From NCBI GenBank assembly GCA_022605425.2, contig JAKIMF020000001.1, forward strand, positions 808,501 through 872,500: a stretch of 64,000 bases of DNA, written 5' to 3'. The position numbers and the translations under genes were made by a program. The stretch comes from Hamiltosporidium tvaerminnensis. Lineage: Eukaryota; Microsporidia; Dubosqiidae. The notes below the pieces were generated by a model. The model made no database searches. It was not told where the DNA came from and saw only the letters and a list, made by a program, of their open reading frames with translations. This document shows, in pieces, positions 10,613 through 19,573 of the stretch (its first letter is position 1; the number at the start of each line of letters is the position of its first letter).

Positions 10613-11335
10613 TTATTTAATTTCTCTTGCCATTTCAATAAAATCTTCTTCCAACGATGCATTCCCAACCAATAAACCATCAACATATGCAATCTCACTT
10701 ATTAACTTAAAATTACGTAAAGAAACAGAGCCTCCATACAAAATTCTTCCAACAATTCGATTTGCATTCATAAAAGTTTTTAAATGTTTTACTGCATATT
10801 CAATCTGATGTAAAGTAGGTATTTTACCTGTTCCTATTGCCCATACCGGTTCATAAGCTACATCCATACGTATAATAGCCATATCAGATAACTTTTCAGC
10901 CACCGATTTAATTTGCTCTTCAATAACATTAAGAACCAACTGTTTGTTCCTCTCTTCCTCACTTTCACCCACACACAACACAACTTTAATATCAGATAGC
11001 AAACATCTCTTAACTTTCTCTCCTATAGCACTATTATCCTCATCAAAATACCTTCTTCGTTCAGAATGTCCTATAATAACATATTCAACACCTATTTCTT
11101 TGAGCATTTTAGCACTCACTTCTCCTGTATACGCACCCTCCTCATACTTACTACAATCTTGTGCACATACTTTTATAAAAGAAGGAAAATCTGTTTTCGC
11201 TGTGGTTATATGTGTGTACGGAACAGCCACACAACACTCTATTTTTTTAAAATCTTCACGTCTAAATCCACTCACCCATTTTATTTTTTCTAACGAACAA
11301 TTTAATTTCCAATTTCCTATCAAAATTTTTTTCAT
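10613..11335 (-). CDS. TPI1: triosephosphate isomerase
   Basis: Cytosolic glycolytic enzyme that interconverts dihydroxyacetone phosphate and glyceraldehyde 3-phosphate. The 240-aa product is near the family's usual ~248 and keeps the whole active site: Asn8 and Lys10 in IGNWKLN, catalytic His90 in IIGHSERR, catalytic Glu162 in AYEPVWAIGTGK, with the flexible loop 6 following, and the phosphate-binding YGGSVS and LVGNAS segments near the C-terminus. The start agrees with the family N-terminus and has CCC 10-12 nt upstream (11346-11348, minus strand). It stands alone, convergent with nothing. Glycolysis is the main ATP source of microsporidia in spores. The identification is firm. Confidence 0.98.
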   Translation of the reverse strand: MKKILIGNWKLNCSLEKIKWVSGFRREDFKKIECCVAVPYTHITTAKTDFPSFIKVCAQDCSKYEEGAYTGEVSAKMLKEIGVEYVIIGHSERRRYFDEDNSAIGEKVKRCLLSDIKVVLCVGESEEERNKQLVLNVIEEQIKSVAEKLSDMAIIRMDVAYEPVWAIGTGKIPTLHQIEYAVKHLKTFMNANRIVGRILYGGSVSLRNFKLISEIAYVDGLLVGNASLEEDFIEMAREIK

Positions 11336-11345
11336 TTTTTTTCAA

Positions 11346-11348
11346 GGG
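11346..11348 (-). promoter_or_regulatory. C-rich start-site motif of TPI
   Basis: CTCCCTTG on the coding strand about 10 nt before the ATG, in an otherwise A/T leader. Confidence 0.5.
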
Positions 11349-11940
11349 AGATTATTTTTAGTATTTAGAATTATTTTTAATATTATTTTTAGTATTATTT
11401 TTAGTATTAGTATTGTTTCTATTTTTAGTACTTGTTTATAATTTTAGTATTAGCAGTATTATTTGGAACTTAAAAGTTGTATTTTTACTAATAGTACTAT
11501 TTAAGATTTTAGTAGTATTTCTAATTTTAGTATTATTTCTAATTTTAGTATTATTTTAGATTTTAGTATTATTTTAGATTTTTTAAAAAAAAGTTATGAA
11601 AATTTTTGTTTCTTTTACTTCCATTATATTTCAAAAAATTAAAAGAATTTATTTAACCATTTGATTCTTAATTATCTTCTTCTTTCTAAAACTTACAAAT
11701 TAAGAAAATCAGAAAATTTAGAGAAAAAAAAGTGGAAAATAAATATCAGTAAAGCAAAAAATTAAAAAAGTAGAAAATCAGAAAACTAAAAAAGTGGAAA
11801 ATTAAGAAAATAGAAAATTAAGAAAATCAGAAAATTAAAAAATCAAAAAATTAAAAAAATAGAGAAAATAAATATCAGTATACCAGTAAATTAGTAAATC
11901 AGAAAATAGAGAAAATAAAAAGCAGAAAATAGAGAAAACA
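11349..11940. repeat. low-complexity degenerate repeats between divergent genes
   Basis: The TPI side (about 11349-11590) is built of degenerate TTTTAGTATTA words. The side near the next gene (about 11690-11940) is built of degenerate AGAAAATTAA/ATCAGAAAA words, giving an A-rich plus strand. The block separates two divergently transcribed genes and must hold both promoters. Confidence 0.6.
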
Positions 11941-11966
11941 TAAAAAATAAAGAAAAATTAATGAAA

Positions 11967-11970
11967 CCCC
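11967..11970 (+). promoter_or_regulatory. C-rich start-site motif of the small membrane protein gene
   Basis: CCCC lies 4 nt before the ATG at 11975. Confidence 0.6.
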
Positions 11971-11974
11971 AAAT

Positions 11975-12238
11975 ATGAATAAAAATACAAAAATAGAAAA
12001 ATTAAAAGATGAAATAATAACATATCCAATTATAAAAAAGATACCTTTAGTTATTTCATATTTCTTAGAAGAATTATCTTGTAAAATAATTCCTAAAAAA
12101 ATTATAAATAATTTGTCAGTTTTTAAAGGATTATTTATTATTGGAGTAACTTTTTTTTCTGTTAATATTTTACCTGTCCTTTATATTTATAAACATGATA
12201 AAAATAGAATAGAAGATACACCACTATCAGTTGAGTAA
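11975..12238 (+). CDS. small single-pass membrane protein, unknown function
   Basis: An 87-aa product that I do not recognise. The first ~45 residues are amphipathic and rich in Lys/Ile. One predicted transmembrane segment, GLFIIGVTFFSVNILPVLYI (about residues 52-71), is followed by a charged tail ending EDTPLSVE. No cleavable signal peptide is evident, so it may be a tail-proximal anchored protein. A CCCC block 4 nt before the ATG, as at the established genes, is the best evidence that it is real. It lies divergent to TPI. It could be a subunit of an organellar membrane complex, but nothing in the sequence proves this. Confidence 0.65.
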   Translation: MNKNTKIEKLKDEIITYPIIKKIPLVISYFLEELSCKIIPKKIINNLSVFKGLFIIGVTFFSVNILPVLYIYKHDKNRIEDTPLSVE

Positions 12239-12624
12239 ATAAAGGATTTAATAAATAGAAAATTGTGAATGAGAGTTTATTAGGAATTTAAATTTAATGA
12301 AAAAATAAATAAAAAAAATAAAAGATTGGGAAGGAGAAGGGGAATAAAATTTATTAAAAAAAATAAAAAAGATTAAATAAAAAATAAATAATTAAATAGA
12401 AAATTGTGAATGAGAAAAGGGAATGTAAATTTTTTAAAAATAAATAAAAGATTAAAAGATTGGGAATGAGAAAAGGGAATCTAATGTGATTTAAAGGTAT
12501 AAATTACATATTTAATAAAATATATTTAATAAAATATATTTAAAAAGAACCAAATATTTTGTATTAAATTGTATGAAGTTTCTATATTAAATAAATTAAA
12601 TAAAAATTTAAATTTTTTAAAGAA
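12239..12624. repeat. degenerate A-rich tandem repeats
   Basis: Imperfect units of the type TAGAAAATTGTGAATGAGA and AAAGATTGGGAATGAGAAAA recur from about 12255 to 12485, mixed with poly-A. No gene is seen. Confidence 0.6.
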
Positions 12625-12639
12625 GTAAAATTTATAAAA
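12625..12639. repeat. 15-bp target-site duplication, left (GTAAAATTTATAAAA)
   Basis: Exact match to 16272-16286 on the other side of the full-length retrotransposon. Confidence 0.93.
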
Positions 12640-15600
12640 TTTTATTTAATAAAATTCTGGGTTAAAACATTTTTACCATTTTTATATGTTTTCTTCTACC
12701 TCTTTAACCACTATTGTCTCTTCTTCCAAATCCGACGCTTCATTTATGTTATTGGTCGGTTCCTCTAAAGTGGTTCCTCCTTGTGAAATAAGGGGTGCTT
12801 TATTTTTTGGTTTAAAATTTTTTTCACCATCTTCCTCTCTCTTCACTTCTTTTAAAGGAGGTATTGGTTCCTCATGCACCTCTGATCTCATAATAACACT
12901 CATTGACGCTCTCTCCCAGCTCTCTTCGGCATTTAGTCCTGATTCAAGTCCTCTTCGTCGATCAAAGGAAATTGTTTCGACTGTTTTCTTAAGTACTATA
13001 GACTGAATGTATGCCTCTACATTCATGGGTATTTCTAGTCTTTTAAGATGAGATTTATGGTATTTTGTCACAATACCGTCCCAGGTCATCACATAAGGGA
13101 TTATCTCAACACTACACTTATAAATAAGACCCAACTCATTGGCTAACAGGTCATACTTCCTAAGTTTTTCAGTTTCAACTATTTGAAGTGAATCTTGGGA
13201 AGTGATTCCTACTTCAATGAGTGTTATCTTATTCTTCTTCTTATCTAAAATAAATATGTCCGGTCTGTTATTCCGAATTTTAACATCAGTTTTTATTCTG
13301 GTGTCCACTCTTATCTCTGCGTACTCATTATCAAGAATTTCTTGAACTGAGTGACTCTTTATTCGTTTGGAAGACTTAAACTTATATCTATTTAGAAGAA
13401 GTAGGTGTAGGCATCTAACCACTTCATTATGCCTTCTAGTGTAATCATGGCCTAGCATTTTTTCACATCTAGTTGCTAGATGATCTACAGTCTTACCAGA
13501 CTTCCCACAATGTTGACACACACCATCTGCTCCCCAGAATACATTTCTATCCTGGATATAGCAGAACACAGCTTCATTTCGTGGCCTAATATTTCCTCTC
13601 TTTAGCCATCTTGAAGAGTCACTAACACTCACAAGCTCATTTTTCCTTGCATTATATAACTTTGAATGTAGTTTTCGTTTTTCTATTTCGTTATATAGTT
13701 TTGCAAGTTGAGCTTCTTCTAAACTTTCCTTAGTGACTTCTTCTACCAACCTGTACTTTACTTTTAAGAAGCCTTTTATTAGTGCAAGATGGGATTTATT
13801 ATTATTCTCCACCTTGAGGATTGCTGCTCGTCTAGTTGATATTTCTTTACTTTTTTCCAGGCAATCCAAGAGTTGTAGAAGCATATGTTCGCTTCGCAAC
13901 TCAACACTATGTAGGCCTCTTCCAAGTTCTGCTCTAGGAAGGTATAAACGCTCTTTACATCCTGGGCGGAGATGTATCTTATTCTTCACCAACACCGCAC
14001 GCACTGCATCATCTAACTTAGAGAAGTCAGCCGGTTCAAGTCGAAGTACTCCTATGTGGTAGTTGATTAACGATATCGCATGTTGATTGATTGCAGAAAA
14101 TAAATTTTTTGCATTTAATCTAGTGTGACAAAGTCTTTCAACTCTTGATATAAGTTTGCTCTGTACTTCTTCAAATGAGCTACGTGTTGGGATTCCTCTG
14201 CTATCTTCTATTATTCCTAAATATTTGTAAACACTAACACCTTCTAGAAGAGTAGCAGTATCTTCACAACACGTATCATTTGTGGCTGACTTCTCTTTGT
14301 TAATCTCTAAGCCAATCACCTCTAAAAATTCCTTTGCCTCGCCTGTCATAGCACTCAATGTGGAGCTGTCTTTTGCAAGGAGCTTAAGATCATCAATAAA
14401 CAAGAGATGATTAGTAGAGTGGGATTCTGCATCTGTTTGTACTGTCACTTTTGTGTATTTTTCATTAAGCTTTCGACTTAATGGATCCATACACAACACA
14501 AACAACAATGGTGACAAACTATCTCCTTGCAGAATCCCTCTATCAATCTTCTTGCTCATGATTTTTTCAGGCCCTACTGATATATCAATTTTCCATTTTG
14601 ATATAATTACCTTAATAAATTTCAGGATCCAATCAGGTAAATTAAGGTTTTCAATGCATTGAGTTAAATAAGCATGATCTATTGAGTCATAAGCTTTTTT
14701 AACATCAATCCATGTTGCCTTAAGATTATTTCCATACTCTTTATTTAAGGCAATATTCAGTAGAGCCTGCTCTTTCGCTCCCTGCACACCTCTTACCGCC
14801 CCTAGTTGGTTCTCTGCAAGCAACCCTCGCCTTTCCACTTCAAGTTGAACGACTTTCGTTACACACTTTGTCGTTAACTTATAGAGGTTGGACATACAAG
14901 TGATTGGCCTGTAGTCAGAGCCTCTTCGTGGAATTCCTTTCGGTATCAAATACGTAAGCCCGCAGTAAAACCAATCAGCTTGAGGTGTTCCTTCTAAGCA
15001 TATAACTTTCACAATATCATAAAGATATTTGTGAAGAGTTGTAAGTTTCTTAATGAAAAAATTGTAAATACCATCAATTCCAGCAGCTTTCCAATTGGGA
15101 AGCCAATTAATGATATTTACAAATTCATCAAGTGAAGGAAACGTGGTCGGATGATTATCTGATACAAATGGAATCAAATAATCATCGTACGTGACTGTGT
15201 CATCATTTTTGTTCCACATTGTCGACCAAAAACTCACAATTTCATCACGGCTAACCACATGCTCGGATTCTACACGCTCAGATAACCCACGATAAAATCG
15301 ACCTCGGAAAAGCTCAAACATACGATTCTCTTTTCGGAATTGCTTCCTACTTTCATGCATCGTAATTTTTTTCTCGTAAACATTCAAAGACTCATTCTTC
15401 TTAACTAAAGCCTCAGAAAGATCAGTTACGCTGCTCAAGTTTAAATTAAACTCTCGCATGATTTTCTTAAGGCTCTTCGTTTCCGAAGTGGAGAGCTTTT
15501 CCTGCTTACGAGCCTTCTCGAGAAGATCTTTGGAAAGTACTAACTTAGAAATTTTACTTTCTATGTTTTCCTTCCAAGCGGATCTAGGCTTCTCTTTACG

Positions 15601-16271
15601 TGTTGCCTCGTCATAGCATACCTGCGCAGCTTGCATGATATACGCGGCTTCCGTAATTGACTCAGGTACATGAGCTCCTGCATATTCACCGACTACTCGA
15701 TTAATGAGATCCAGAACTTTACTATCAACCAATTCATTTGGATGTTTTCTAGTTCGGACCACCACTTTTCCAATTTCGTTCTCCGAGATTTCTTTGATTT
15801 TACTCAAGAATTTATCTCTCAGGTTTATGTACTCCGTGGTGTCGGTCAAGGTGCATGTATCAGCGAGACAAGTGGCGATTCTACGTCGCTCTCCATTCTC
15901 TTTTGATTTTACATCCTTTCCCATCTCACTTTGTGCCAATTTTTTTAACACTTCGAGAGTTTCAGTGCAGCCGAATTTCTCATTATAGTACCTGTGAAGC
16001 TCTGTCCAGCCATTTCTTGGCATTCTTTCAAACCTTGTCTGTACTGCAAAAAAAACAATTCGAGGCCATTCCTTCGGGTCGGCTGTTACGGAATCGAATA
16101 TCGTCCGCAATGCCATTAGCCGGTTACCTTCCGGAATAGCTAGAGTACAGGGGCTTGTCATGTCGTACGATGGCTCGCACGCAGAGACTTCAACCGAAGA
16201 GGGAACTGGTGCATTAGGCGAAGGTAAGGTGTCAAGCCCACTATTTTGCATTTTACTGCATGTTTGGCTTG
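12640..16271 (-). mobile_element. full-length non-LTR retrotransposon of the R2/R4/Dong type (restriction-like endonuclease clade)
   Basis: A complete 3,632-bp element bounded by a perfect 15-bp target-site duplication. It holds one long ORF with only ~20 bp of 5' UTR and ~42 bp of 3' UTR, and no poly-A tail. The 3' end AACCCAGAATTTTATTAAA is shared with copies at 9470 and 27576. The single-ORF plan with a C-terminal zinc finger and PD-(D/E)XK endonuclease is that of R2/R4/Dong/NeSL-like elements. Its target is A/T-rich with a TAAATTTWA core, not rDNA. The ORF is intact, so this may be an active source copy; the other copies in the window are truncated relatives. Confidence 0.95.
12682..16251 (-). 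CDS. retrotransposon polyprotein: reverse transcriptase, CCHC finger, restriction-like endonuclease
   Basis: A 1,189-aa intact protein that copies element RNA into DNA at a nicked target. The N-terminal ~370 residues are helical and charged, with no clear DNA-binding zinc finger. The reverse transcriptase spans about 420-700: YLIPKGIPRRGSDYRPITC, the catalytic Asp in ATWIDVKKAYDSIDH, GILQGDSLSPLLFVL, and FIDD near 618. The catalytic pair reads FIDD instead of the usual F/YADD. A C-x2-C-x8-H-x4-C finger (CQHCG...H....C) lies near 909-927. The endonuclease has RPD near 996 followed by catalytic Glu in LIEVGIT. The last ~90 residues form an acidic, variable tail. The lack of stops or shifts over 3.5 kb, in a window where many copies are broken, argues for recent insertion. 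Confidence 0.95.
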   Translation of the reverse strand: MQNSGLDTLPSPNAPVPSSVEVSACEPSYDMTSPCTLAIPEGNRLMALRTIFDSVTADPKEWPRIVFFAVQTRFERMPRNGWTELHRYYNEKFGCTETLEVLKKLAQSEMGKDVKSKENGERRRIATCLADTCTLTDTTEYINLRDKFLSKIKEISENEIGKVVVRTRKHPNELVDSKVLDLINRVVGEYAGAHVPESITEAAYIMQAAQVCYDEATRKEKPRSAWKENIESKISKLVLSKDLLEKARKQEKLSTSETKSLKKIMREFNLNLSSVTDLSEALVKKNESLNVYEKKITMHESRKQFRKENRMFELFRGRFYRGLSERVESEHVVSRDEIVSFWSTMWNKNDDTVTYDDYLIPFVSDNHPTTFPSLDEFVNIINWLPNWKAAGIDGIYNFFIKKLTTLHKYLYDIVKVICLEGTPQADWFYCGLTYLIPKGIPRRGSDYRPITCMSNLYKLTTKCVTKVVQLEVERRGLLAENQLGAVRGVQGAKEQALLNIALNKEYGNNLKATWIDVKKAYDSIDHAYLTQCIENLNLPDWILKFIKVIISKWKIDISVGPEKIMSKKIDRGILQGDSLSPLLFVLCMDPLSRKLNEKYTKVTVQTDAESHSTNHLLFIDDLKLLAKDSSTLSAMTGEAKEFLEVIGLEINKEKSATNDTCCEDTATLLEGVSVYKYLGIIEDSRGIPTRSSFEEVQSKLISRVERLCHTRLNAKNLFSAINQHAISLINYHIGVLRLEPADFSKLDDAVRAVLVKNKIHLRPGCKERLYLPRAELGRGLHSVELRSEHMLLQLLDCLEKSKEISTRRAAILKVENNNKSHLALIKGFLKVKYRLVEEVTKESLEEAQLAKLYNEIEKRKLHSKLYNARKNELVSVSDSSRWLKRGNIRPRNEAVFCYIQDRNVFWGADGVCQHCGKSGKTVDHLATRCEKMLGHDYTRRHNEVVRCLHLLLLNRYKFKSSKRIKSHSVQEILDNEYAEIRVDTRIKTDVKIRNNRPDIFILDKKKNKITLIEVGITSQDSLQIVETEKLRKYDLLANELGLIYKCSVEIIPYVMTWDGIVTKYHKSHLKRLEIPMNVEAYIQSIVLKKTVETISFDRRRGLESGLNAEESWERASMSVIMRSEVHEEPIPPLKEVKREEDGEKNFKPKNKAPLISQGGTTLEEPTNNINEASDLEEETIVVKEVEENI

Positions 16272-16286
16272 GTAAAATTTATAAAA
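16272..16286. repeat. 15-bp target-site duplication, right
   Basis: Exact repeat of 12625-12639. Confidence 0.93.
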
Positions 16287-16530
16287 AAATAATAAAATAA
16301 TAAAATATTTATAAAAAAAGAATTAAAACATATCTATAATACTTTTAAAAAAGGATTAGAATATATCTGTAATATTTTTAAAAAAGGATAAAACATATCT
16401 GTAATACTTACAAAATACAACTAAAATATTTATAAAATACAACTAAACTATCTCAAAAATACAATCTAAAATACAACTAAACTATCTAAAAAATACAATC
16501 TAAAATACAACTAATTATATATAAATACAA
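16287..16530. repeat. degenerate tandem repeats upstream of the NBP35 gene
   Basis: Two imperfect repeat types follow each other: AAAAAAGGATTARAAYATAT followed by CTGTAATA, and CTAAAATACAACTAAACTAT followed by CTMAAAAATACAAT. Each is present two to three times. The A-rich region would include the NBP35 promoter. Confidence 0.6.
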
Positions 16531-16537
16531 AGTAATA

Positions 16538-16541
16538 CCCC
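16538..16541 (+). promoter_or_regulatory. C-rich start-site motif of NBP35
   Basis: CCCC lies 6 nt before the ATG at 16548. Confidence 0.6.
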
Positions 16542-16547
16542 TTATAC

Positions 16548-17666
16548 ATGTCTATACCTACTGACTGTTCGTTGAAAGGCTGTGATTCTTGTCCAAAAAG
16601 AAGTATTTGTACGTCGAAAGTAGAAAAAACAGAAATAAAAAATAAAATTAAAGAAAATATGAAAAATGTAAAATTTAGTATGGCGGTGATGAGTGGTAAA
16701 GGAGGGGTTGGTAAATCTACTGTTTGTAGAGGTATATGTGGCGATTTGGTTAGTAAAGGATATGTTGTTTTTGTTGTTGATATGGATATATCTAGTCCAA
16801 GTGTACCAAGAATTATTGGGAGTTTAGATTTGATAGGAAATAATTATTTTAAGGATAAAAATATAAATACTGATAGAGGTATTGAGAGTAATACTAATAG
16901 AGATAAAATTATTGATAGAGATATTGATAATAATACTGATAGAGATATTGATAGAGCATTTAAAGATAATAATGGTATTGATAGAGATATTGATAATAAT
17001 AATACTGATAGAGATATTGACATAAATACTAACCCACACCTAACCCCAAATACTTGCACAAACAAATATACTAAAGATTTTAAAGATAATACGGTAGAAG
17101 CATTTGAAGAAATGGTGATAACGTATGATAAAATATATCCTGTAAAAATAAATGAAAATTTATTTTGTATTTCTGCTGGTTATATTGAAGATATAAATTA
17201 TTACAACTACGATATGAAAAGTATGTACGTACAAAAAGTATTATCAAACACAGTATTTATACCAGATTGTATAGTAATATTTGACATGCCGCCTGGTACA
17301 ACAGACGAGCATTTAAGTTTATTAGAATGTATTGAAGAATTACCTGTTATATTTGTAAGTATGCCAAGTAAAATATGTGTTAGTGATGTGATTAGACAGA
17401 TAGGACTTTGTAAGAAAATGAAATGTAATATTTTAGGAATTATTGAGAATATGAATGTTATTGAATGTAAGTGTTGTGGTAAAGTATTGGTGAGTGAAAA
17501 GGATAATGTTGTTAGAATGTGTGAGGAACAAGGTATTCCATATATTGGGTCTATTAAATATAATCAGCAGATATGTTTTGAGAGTGATAGAGGTAATTGT
17601 GTTGAGGATTTGTTGTTTGTAAATGCAACGAAATATATTTTAAATGAAATTGAGATAAGAAAGTAA
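16548..17666 (+). CDS. NBP35: cytosolic Fe-S cluster assembly scaffold NTPase (Nbp35/Cfd1 family)
   Basis: P-loop NTPase of the Mrp/Nbp35 family that assembles 4Fe-4S clusters in the cytosol for transfer to nuclear and cytosolic apoproteins. Residues 7-21 give an N-terminal Cys set, C-x4-C-x2-C-x5-C (CSLKGCDSCPKRSIC), as in Nbp35 and absent from Cfd1. The first spacer is much shorter than the usual x13. The deviant Walker A is at 49-58 (SGKGGVGKST), Walker A' is VVDMDISSPSVPRI, and the switch region is DMPPGTTDEHLS near 246. The bridging Cys motif appears as CKCCG near 307-311. An insertion of about 75 residues (roughly 100-170), made of reiterated D-R-D-I-D/N-T-D-R units, separates Walker A' from the core and is probably a disordered loop. 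At 372 aa it is longer than typical (~330) because of this insert. Confidence 0.93.
   Translation: MSIPTDCSLKGCDSCPKRSICTSKVEKTEIKNKIKENMKNVKFSMAVMSGKGGVGKSTVCRGICGDLVSKGYVVFVVDMDISSPSVPRIIGSLDLIGNNYFKDKNINTDRGIESNTNRDKIIDRDIDNNTDRDIDRAFKDNNGIDRDIDNNNTDRDIDINTNPHLTPNTCTNKYTKDFKDNTVEAFEEMVITYDKIYPVKINENLFCISAGYIEDINYYNYDMKSMYVQKVLSNTVFIPDCIVIFDMPPGTTDEHLSLLECIEELPVIFVSMPSKICVSDVIRQIGLCKKMKCNILGIIENMNVIECKCCGKVLVSEKDNVVRMCEEQGIPYIGSIKYNQQICFESDRGNCVEDLLFVNATKYILNEIEIRK
16855..17035 (+). repeat. in-frame GATAGAGATATTGATAATAA-type repeat inside NBP35
   Basis: The units encode TDRDID/NNTDRDID tracts. The repeat keeps the frame and adds an Asp/Arg/Asn-rich loop to the protein. Confidence 0.8.
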
Positions 17667-18036
17667 ATTTGTTTTGATTTGATAAAATATTTGAGAATAC
17701 AAAGAATATTAAGAATATTAAGAATATTTTAAATTTGGAAATGAAAGTAAAATATATTTAGGAATTATTTAGGATTTGTTTAAATTATTTTACAAGTGGA
17801 ATGAAAGTAAAAAGTTCGTTAGATTAAATATTTAGGAATGATTTGAAATTTGTTTAAATTAGGAAATGGATGTAAATTATATTTTGATTTAATATATAAA
17901 AAGAATTATTTAAAAATGAATCTGTGAAGAAATTTGTTTTTAAAAATTCCATTATTAAAATTTTCTTTTCTAAAAGGAATCTATTCCATCTTTTAATTTA
18001 TTATTCTATAAAAATTAGGAATTAATAACAGACTCA
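17667..18036. other. gene-free AT-rich spacer
   Basis: Contains degenerate repeats of TTAGGAATGATTTGAAATTT type. No gene or element is seen before repeat X copy B begins. Confidence 0.5.
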
Positions 18037-18762
18037 CTTTATTTAAAAGTATCACATCTTTTTAAAAACAGTGGCAAGTTTATATTTGTTTTCATGATAT
18101 TAACGCAGTTCTAGGCTTAACATAAATAACTGTTATACAAACACTCCATCAGTACTCCTTGAGATACCTACATTCCAAATCCTTTCATCAACCAGGTGTG
18201 TAGAGCCCAAATAATAGGCGAGGCAGTTGCCAGGAGTTCGTTAATGTACGTTGCATCGAGTGTGATCGTAGGTCAACCCCACCTGACCTCACCCAGGACT
18301 CTGATGCATTACAACTTACTATACCCTTACATAACCCAATAAACTCTTAGTTAAGATATATTCCGGAGATTTACATGGGGTCCACCTAGACAGTGTAATG
18401 TCATACCAACAGGTATAACCTGCATCTTAGTTTTCCTGGTTTTAAATAGTTCTATTTTTTATATCTTCCAGGCGCTAAGTCTTCTAACACAAGTGTGCAA
18501 GGCTAGGTTTCCATGCTTTTAGATGCCGATTACCTACGACTCTAGCCTTGGTATCTGATCTGTTACATAAATACTATAAAATATATTTGTAGAAAAAGTT
18601 TCGCCATTTCTTAGACCTTCTCCTCCTCATACAAACATCCATGGAACAACCGAAGACGTAGTGTGATTTTATTTTCATCAAAAATCAAAACAATGAGTCT
18701 CACATTAATTTACACACTCATTGCCAAGCAGAAAGTTTTTTATGAGGTTATCCTCCCTCACT
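18037..18762 (+). mobile_element. repeat X, copy B
   Basis: Begins CTTTATTTAAAAGTATCACA like copy A and ends TTATCCTCCCTCA. It aligns over its whole length with copy A (9484-10213) at clearly high similarity, for example in the ACATGGGGTCCACCTAGACA and GGCTAGGTTTCCATGCTTTT segments. I could not find a convincing target-site duplication. Confidence 0.85.
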
Positions 18763-18779
18763 AAAAAATTAAAATTAAT

Positions 18780-19540
18780 TTAATCATTATCTTTTATTTG
18801 TAATTCTAGCTTTTAGTTTTACCTACTTTCTATTTCTATTTTCCTCTTATATGAGACGAGACTCTTCTTTTATGTTTCAAGACGATTTAAAATTTGTGTT
18901 ATTTTATTTTGGAGTACAGGCTCGATAATTTTAGTGTTTATTTGATTGTAAATCCCTTATTGTTTGATATTTATGCAGATATATGCTAGATCTGCAAATC
19001 TTGCGCCTATGAAAAATTCGTGATTATTCGTTGACTTCAATTCTCTTCGTAGATTAAAAAAAACATAATTATATTCTTAAGTACTATCGACTGAATGTAT
19101 GTCTCTATTCTTGACGATAAAATAATTTTAAGATACGTCTTATGGTATTCTTAACTACTATCGACTGAATGTATGCCTCTATTCTTGCAGATATATAATT
19201 TTAGGATAAATATAATTCCTATTCTTAACTACTATCGACTGAATGTATGCCTCTATTCTTGCAGATATATAATTTTAGGATAAATATAATTCCTATTCTT
19301 AAATACTATCGACTGAATGTATGTCTCTAATCTTGGAGATATATAATTTTAGGATAAATATAATTCCTATTCTTAAGTACTATCGACTGAATGTATGTCT
19401 CTAATCTTGCAGATAAACAAATAAAAGAATAAATATAATTCCTATTCTTAAGTACTATCGACTGAATATATTTCTCTATTCTTGCAGATAAATGATTTTA
19501 AGATATGTCTTATGGTATTTTGTAATTGCATTTTCTAATA
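18780..19540 (-). mobile_element. decayed non-LTR retrotransposon fragment containing a minisatellite
   Basis: The 19020-19540 part matches, on the minus strand, the endonuclease region of the element at 12640-16271: the stretch encoding the LKRLEIP...YIQSIVLKKTVETISFDRR region is recognisable at both ends, with the middle amplified as a tandem repeat. The 18780-19020 part is weakly similar to the element's acidic tail and is less certain. All reading frames are broken. Confidence 0.7.
19084..19528. repeat. 74-bp minisatellite, about 6 units
   Basis: Units begin CTATCGACTGAATGTATG at 19084, 19158, 19232, 19306, 19380 and 19455. The period is 74 bp, with 75 for the fifth step. The unit derives from the retrotransposon sequence coding for AYIQSIVL. 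Units 2 to 4 are nearly identical and the outer units are more diverged, as expected of local amplification. Confidence 0.92.
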
Positions 19541-19573
19541 CATGGGTAATATAGAAATTAAAAATATTAACCC

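Noticed and set aside
12686-13006. Plus-strand open frames over the retrotransposon (also 13733-14062, 14453-14662, 15670-16139)
   Set aside because: They are antisense shadows of the intact 1,189-codon ORF, with no motifs or start signals.
16824-17065. Minus-strand Ile/Ser-rich frames over NBP35
   Set aside because: Antisense of the DRDID-coding tandem repeat; repetitive low-complexity peptide only.
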